Of a DNA stretch of 24,971 nt, positions 21,211-24,971 are shown piece after piece; position 1 is the stretch's first letter, and each line of letters opens with the position of its first letter. The stretch is taken from the NCBI GenBank assembly GCA_009801015.1, contig VHZZ01006392.1, forward strand, positions 6,636 to 31,606, in the 5' to 3' direction. The stretch comes from Silene noctiflora (Eukaryota > Streptophyta > Magnoliopsida > Caryophyllales > Caryophyllaceae). Both the position numbers and the translations under genes were made by a program. The notes under the pieces were generated by a model. The model saw nothing but the letters and a program-made list of their open reading frames with translations. It searched no databases and was not told the origin of the DNA.

Positions 21211-22911
21211 ATGAGTATGATATCGATGCCTAACAAGGTTACGATGGTACTAATATTGCAACTTATATTAGTACTGAGCAATGTGATTGAATCACAAGGT
21301 TGGTTTATTGATTTAGGTCCTATATTCGTGTTTCCACCCAAAAACCCTCCTAATCCTAATCCGAATCCTAGTCCTAGTCCTAGTCCGAGGCCATTTCGAC
21401 CCCCTGGTTTGAAGGTTGGTTTCTACTTAGGACTTTGCCCTAATAAAAATGTTGATATTGAGACAATTATCAAAGGTAAAGTGCAAGAAGCATTTGGCAA
21501 GGATCCAAGTATTCTTCCTGCGTTTCTACGGATGCAGTTTCATGATTGCTTTGTCCAAGTAAGTTTTTCCGTTTGGATGGTACCGAGTCTGAGTATCATA
21601 ATATATCATGTATGCAACTTATAAGTTATAACTTGTCTTAATGATGTTTTATTCTTAAAAAGGGATGTGATGCGTCGATCTTAATAAATGGAACGACAAG
21701 CGAGAAAAAGGCCGGTGCAAACCTTACTGTACGAGGATACGATTTAATCGACATTTTAAAGGGAATTGCGGAAGCACAATGTCCTGGAATTGTTTCTTGT
21801 GCTGATCTTATTGCTATTGTAACCGCAGAAGTTCTCAGACTGGTAAATTAAAATCGCGATTTTTATAACTCGTAATTATCTAAAACTATAATAATTTTTG
21901 ACTGAAAAATTATTGGTATTTTGGATAAATTAAATAGGGAGGAGGACCAACTTATTCAGTTGAAACAGGAAGATGTGATGGACTTAGATCAAATATGAAT
22001 GATGTTGATCTTCCAAGCCCTTCTATCTCTGCTCAAGAAAGTATTAAAGTCTTTGGAGATAAACATTTCACTCCTGAAGAAATGGTTGTTCTATTAGGTA
22101 CAATCACTTAACTATGTCCGATTTACCGGGTTGGATTCGGGTTAGATCAAGTTGGGTCGGGTAAGTTCGAAATTTACAAGGATTCGGGTCAGATTTTTTA
22201 GAGTTGGCCAGAGTTTGTTAGTTACTATCGAGTTATTTAGGGAAATTAAAACGGCCTATTTACAAAAAATAAACATTCAGATTGGGTCAGGTCAATTTGG
22301 ATGCGGGTCAAGTTTGGGTTCTTAGTGCGAGTGTCGGGTCTACATATGAGTTCTAGTTCAATATATTGATTTTGTCTCACTCAACACATAAAAGCAATAG
22401 GATCATGGACCTTGAATAATTGATGGTTGTAATACAATACAAAACATTTCAATCATAGGATATAAAATCACTTGCAATGCTTACTAAAATTGAATTATTT
22501 GAAACAGGATGTCACACAGTCGGAATTTCCCATTGTGTATTCTTCCAAGATCGACTATATCCAGGCCCTAGCTTCGACGAAGATATGGACGAAAACCTTA
22601 GGAGAGCATTAATACAAACGTGTCCTAAAGGCCAGACATCAGACAATGTCGCGAACCTCGATCAAAACCCTACGAGCTCAAACACCGTTGACAACTCTTT
22701 CTTCGATCAACTCATGAAAAAAAGAGGGCTTCTTCCGGTCGACCAAGCGTTAACCAACGATTCATCGACAGCCGGATTTGTTTCAACATTTGCTAAAAGT
22801 CCAGACCAGTTTAATGCTAAATTGGCTAGTGCCATGTTGAAACTACAACGACTTGACGTACTAACTGGCCCTCAAGGAGAGATTAGAAAAACTTGCAGTA
22901 AATTTAATTGA
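21211..22911 (+). CDS. class III secretory peroxidase with Pro-rich linker
   Basis: Heme peroxidase of the plant secretory class, oxidising phenolics with hydrogen peroxide in the wall or apoplast (family knowledge). Exons 21211-21558, 21663-21842, 21938-22097 and 22508-22911 join in frame to 363 aa, with the classical three-intron layout. A signal peptide covers about 1-29. Next is a Pro/Asn/Ser-rich stretch at 42-66. The domain starts at about 68. The distal site is R107 and H111 in FLRMQFHDCFV. GCDASIL (117-123) and SEKKAGAN (129-136) fit the distal calcium site and the His-bonding Asn. The proximal heme ligand is H232 in GCHTVGISHC. The eight usual cysteines are C76, C113, C118, C156, C162, C239, C268 and C359. 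C189 and C231 are extra. Oddities: TAEVL replaces the usual ARD motif, and GRCDG the usual GRRDG. It resembles the Arabidopsis peroxidase 44/57 group (from memory). It lies alone, about 4 kb from the next gene. Confidence 0.93.
22100..22350. repeat. GGGTC-rich simple degenerate repeat in peroxidase intron 3
   Basis: Many variants of GGGTTGGATTCGGGT, GTTGGGTCGGGTAA, GATTGGGTCAGGTCA and GATGCGGGTCAAG in the same orientation, a common type of degenerate intron or intergenic repeat in plants. Not coding. Confidence 0.6.
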
Positions 22912-23260
22912 AGGGAAGTCTTATAATTTTTTTATTTTAATAAGTGTGAATTTTGTATTCTTTTATCTTCCTTTAATTTTATTTTTTTTATTGTAAATTC
23001 AAAGTGAATTTTAATACGAATGCATGAATTAACAACGAAAGATGGTTGTTTTATGGTAATAATCCAATTATTATTTATTTTCATGGAAGTTATTTTAGTA
23101 AGGTTATTTCGGCAAAATATCACTTATTATAATAACACTTATTAAAACATTTTTTAGAAGAATTATTAGTTGTTATATAAATAAATATACTTACGAATAA
23201 TTTCGGACCACATATGCCTCTTCTCATCCTATGCTATGCCAGTCATTAATAACACAAATA
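22912..23260. other. peroxidase 3' flank
   Basis: AT-rich sequence with the likely 3' UTR just after the stop. No other gene is seen. Confidence 0.5.
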
Positions 23261-23569
23261 GGACTATACATCCAGATGTGTATGAGCATCGTACATCCAA
23301 TACAAATCTAATTGAACTTATATGCAATTTTTTTGAGCTTTTAAAAATTTCGATTTACATTTTAATTTTTTAGGTGTTAAAATTAAAATCTTATTGTGTT
23401 TATATGTATTACTTTTAAGTTTCAATATAATATTTTGGGTTAAAATTTTTTTATAAAGGTGTTCAGATTCTTTTCAATAAAGCTCGTAAAATGTACATAT
23501 AAGCTCAAATTCTTTGCTATAAACCTTTAAATCTATACTACAAGATGTATACAACTGGTTGTATAGTCC
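23261..23569. mobile_element. TIR element (309 bp), MITE-like
   Basis: Left end GGACTATACATCCAGATGTG; the reverse complement of the right end is GGACTATACAACCAGTTGTA. They share most positions over about 24 bp. The interior is AT-rich and non-coding. Flanking sequences (ACACAAATA and ACTAATTAC) do not form a clear target duplication. The subterminal GTGTATGAGCATCGTACA resembles the nested element at 18868 (GTGTACAAGAATATCGTACA), hinting at one broader family. Confidence 0.65.
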
Positions 23570-24971
23570 ACTAATTACATTAATAACGTCACCAGTGCCA
23601 TTTTATTATCTACGAGTTCAACTAAATATTACGGAGTATTTCCTAAAATAATAATTTCACTTGACTTGTAACAGTTTCACGCCATCGTCTTCACTCGTTC
23701 TTTTTTTCTCTATTTATACATCAATGTATTTTTTCGTTTGAAAAATATTTTTGTGAATATTTTAATTAATTTTTCATCTTATGACAATTTTTAGGGTTGT
23801 AACGCATATTAAGGTAAAAAAAATTTAAACTTCAGTAATAAAAGTCAAACTAAGAAAATTGTTTAGGATATATTAATCTAATTAAGTGAGTATCCTGTAA
23901 AACGATTTCATAATAAAATATTGTAAAATCATATTACAAGATGTTCTTTTCAGGAAAACTAATGGTTAGTGAAAGTTATTTTAATAGGATTTTTGAGATA
24001 AAATATCATTTAATCTTTTCTTTATTAATACAAGAACATTTAAAACATCCTCATTAACCCACGTCATCATTTGCGGGGGGTTTTTTAAAAAAAAAAAAAA
24101 AACAATTCCTAAAAAATCAGTAACGGTGGGCCATGTTGAGAATACATGAAAATTAATTGTTGTGGTTGACTTTAGTGTTTACAACTTACTAAATATTTTG
24201 TACGTTGATTAGTATTATTTTAATTTTTAATTTTAACAAATCAAATAAATCAGATAAATGGCATTTTAAAATTAGTTACTTTAAAGAATTTTTGGAACAA
24301 TATGACCAAAAATGTTAGTTAAACTATATCAAGTAAATCAAATAAATTTATATCCATTTTTAATTTTGTATATAAATAACATCAACATACTCTTTCGGTC
24401 AATATTTTTAACGATAATCATATCAATATTAGCATACCAAAAATATTAAAAATAATAACTAATCTAAAAAAGTTGATTAAAGCAACAAAAAGAAGAAAAT
24501 GACAAAAAAAACAACCAAAAAATACAACAAAATTCTAGCATAAAAATTCATGGATGACAATTTTAATTATTGTAAAAAGTAACTATTCAAAAGTTTATGA
24601 GTAAAACTTCACATTCACATAAATATTATTTGAAAAAATCGCTCCAAATAATAATGACACGATTAAAAGATGGGATATTGAAATTGTAATAGAAAAATAC
24701 CATAATAGATTACTTAACATTCACAAAAATACGAGTAACGACGGANTTTGGGGACAATCATGATGGGGTATGCCCCTGAAGCAACGACTACAATAATTAA
24801 AACTAAAAAATTCACATTAAAATGCATAATCTTGCCTAATAAAACAATTATTTGGCTGTATATGATAATAAAGTCATTATTTTTCAAGATTGGTGTTTAC
24901 ACATGTTTAACAATACGTTGCATCACAAGTGAAAATGGGTTGACAACTCTGATGTATGAGTGAGTTGTGAT
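23570..24971. other. AT-rich spacer to the window end
   Basis: No recognisable gene. Contains one TACTCCGTA 9-mer (reverse, 23630-23638), a G/A homopolymer junction at about 24075-24103, and a single undetermined base N at 24746. The open frame that begins at 24748 just after the N has no family resemblance. Confidence 0.5.

Noticed and set aside
24748-24963. 71-codon open frame at the window end
   Set aside because: It begins right after an undetermined base in AT-rich spacer, with no recognisable motif and biased composition.

Overview
This window is nuclear plant DNA from a eudicot. The genes have GT-AG introns, the spacers are AT-rich, MITEs are numerous, and every recognisable protein is plant-like. 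The strong excess of the 9-mer TACTCCGTA and the many CTCCCTCCGT-ended Stowaway elements remind me of Caryophyllales (spinach, beet, quinoa type) genomes. That placement is inference from memory, not proof.

Layout. 1-662 is a 61-bp minisatellite. About 1341-2704 holds a decayed F-box/LRR/FBD-type gene fragment with two frame-breaking changes. 3368-3768 carries two intact MITEs back to back. 3868-6520 (+) is a four-exon cytochrome b561 (transmembrane ascorbate ferrireductase, 239 aa) whose large third intron holds a Stowaway element and a tRNA-derived SINE. 7870-12807 (+) is an eleven-exon gene for a plastid-type SLH-domain/coiled-coil protein (about 563 aa). 13438-17221 (-) is a seven-exon gene for the plastid GET3-type ATPase GET3D (451 aa), tail-to-tail with the SLH gene. 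17222-21210 is a gene-free stretch of repeats: a Stowaway broken by a second nested element, a foldback element and a tRNA-like SINE head. 21211-22911 (+) is a four-exon class III peroxidase (363 aa) with an unusual Pro/Asn/Ser-rich linker. 22912-24971 is AT-rich spacer with one TIR element.

The genes are independently transcribed and do not form an operon-like pathway. GET3D and the SLH protein are both predicted to be plastid proteins, the b561 is a membrane redox protein and the peroxidase is secreted. From memory, the Arabidopsis GET3D and b561-4 genes are immediate neighbours (At1g26090, At1g26100), so their proximity here probably reflects conserved microsynteny with the SLH gene lying between them.

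I found no convincing undescribed multi-gene system. The points most worth a second look are: the nested transposon with an apparent 8-bp target duplication; the 8-bp tandem duplication that broke the F-box gene; a possible exonisation of tRNA-like sequence in the SLH gene; the start-codon hairpin of GET3D; the deviant motifs of the peroxidase; and a MITE that carries its own tandem array. Exon boundaries were assigned by eye from reading frame, splice consensus and remembered family alignments.
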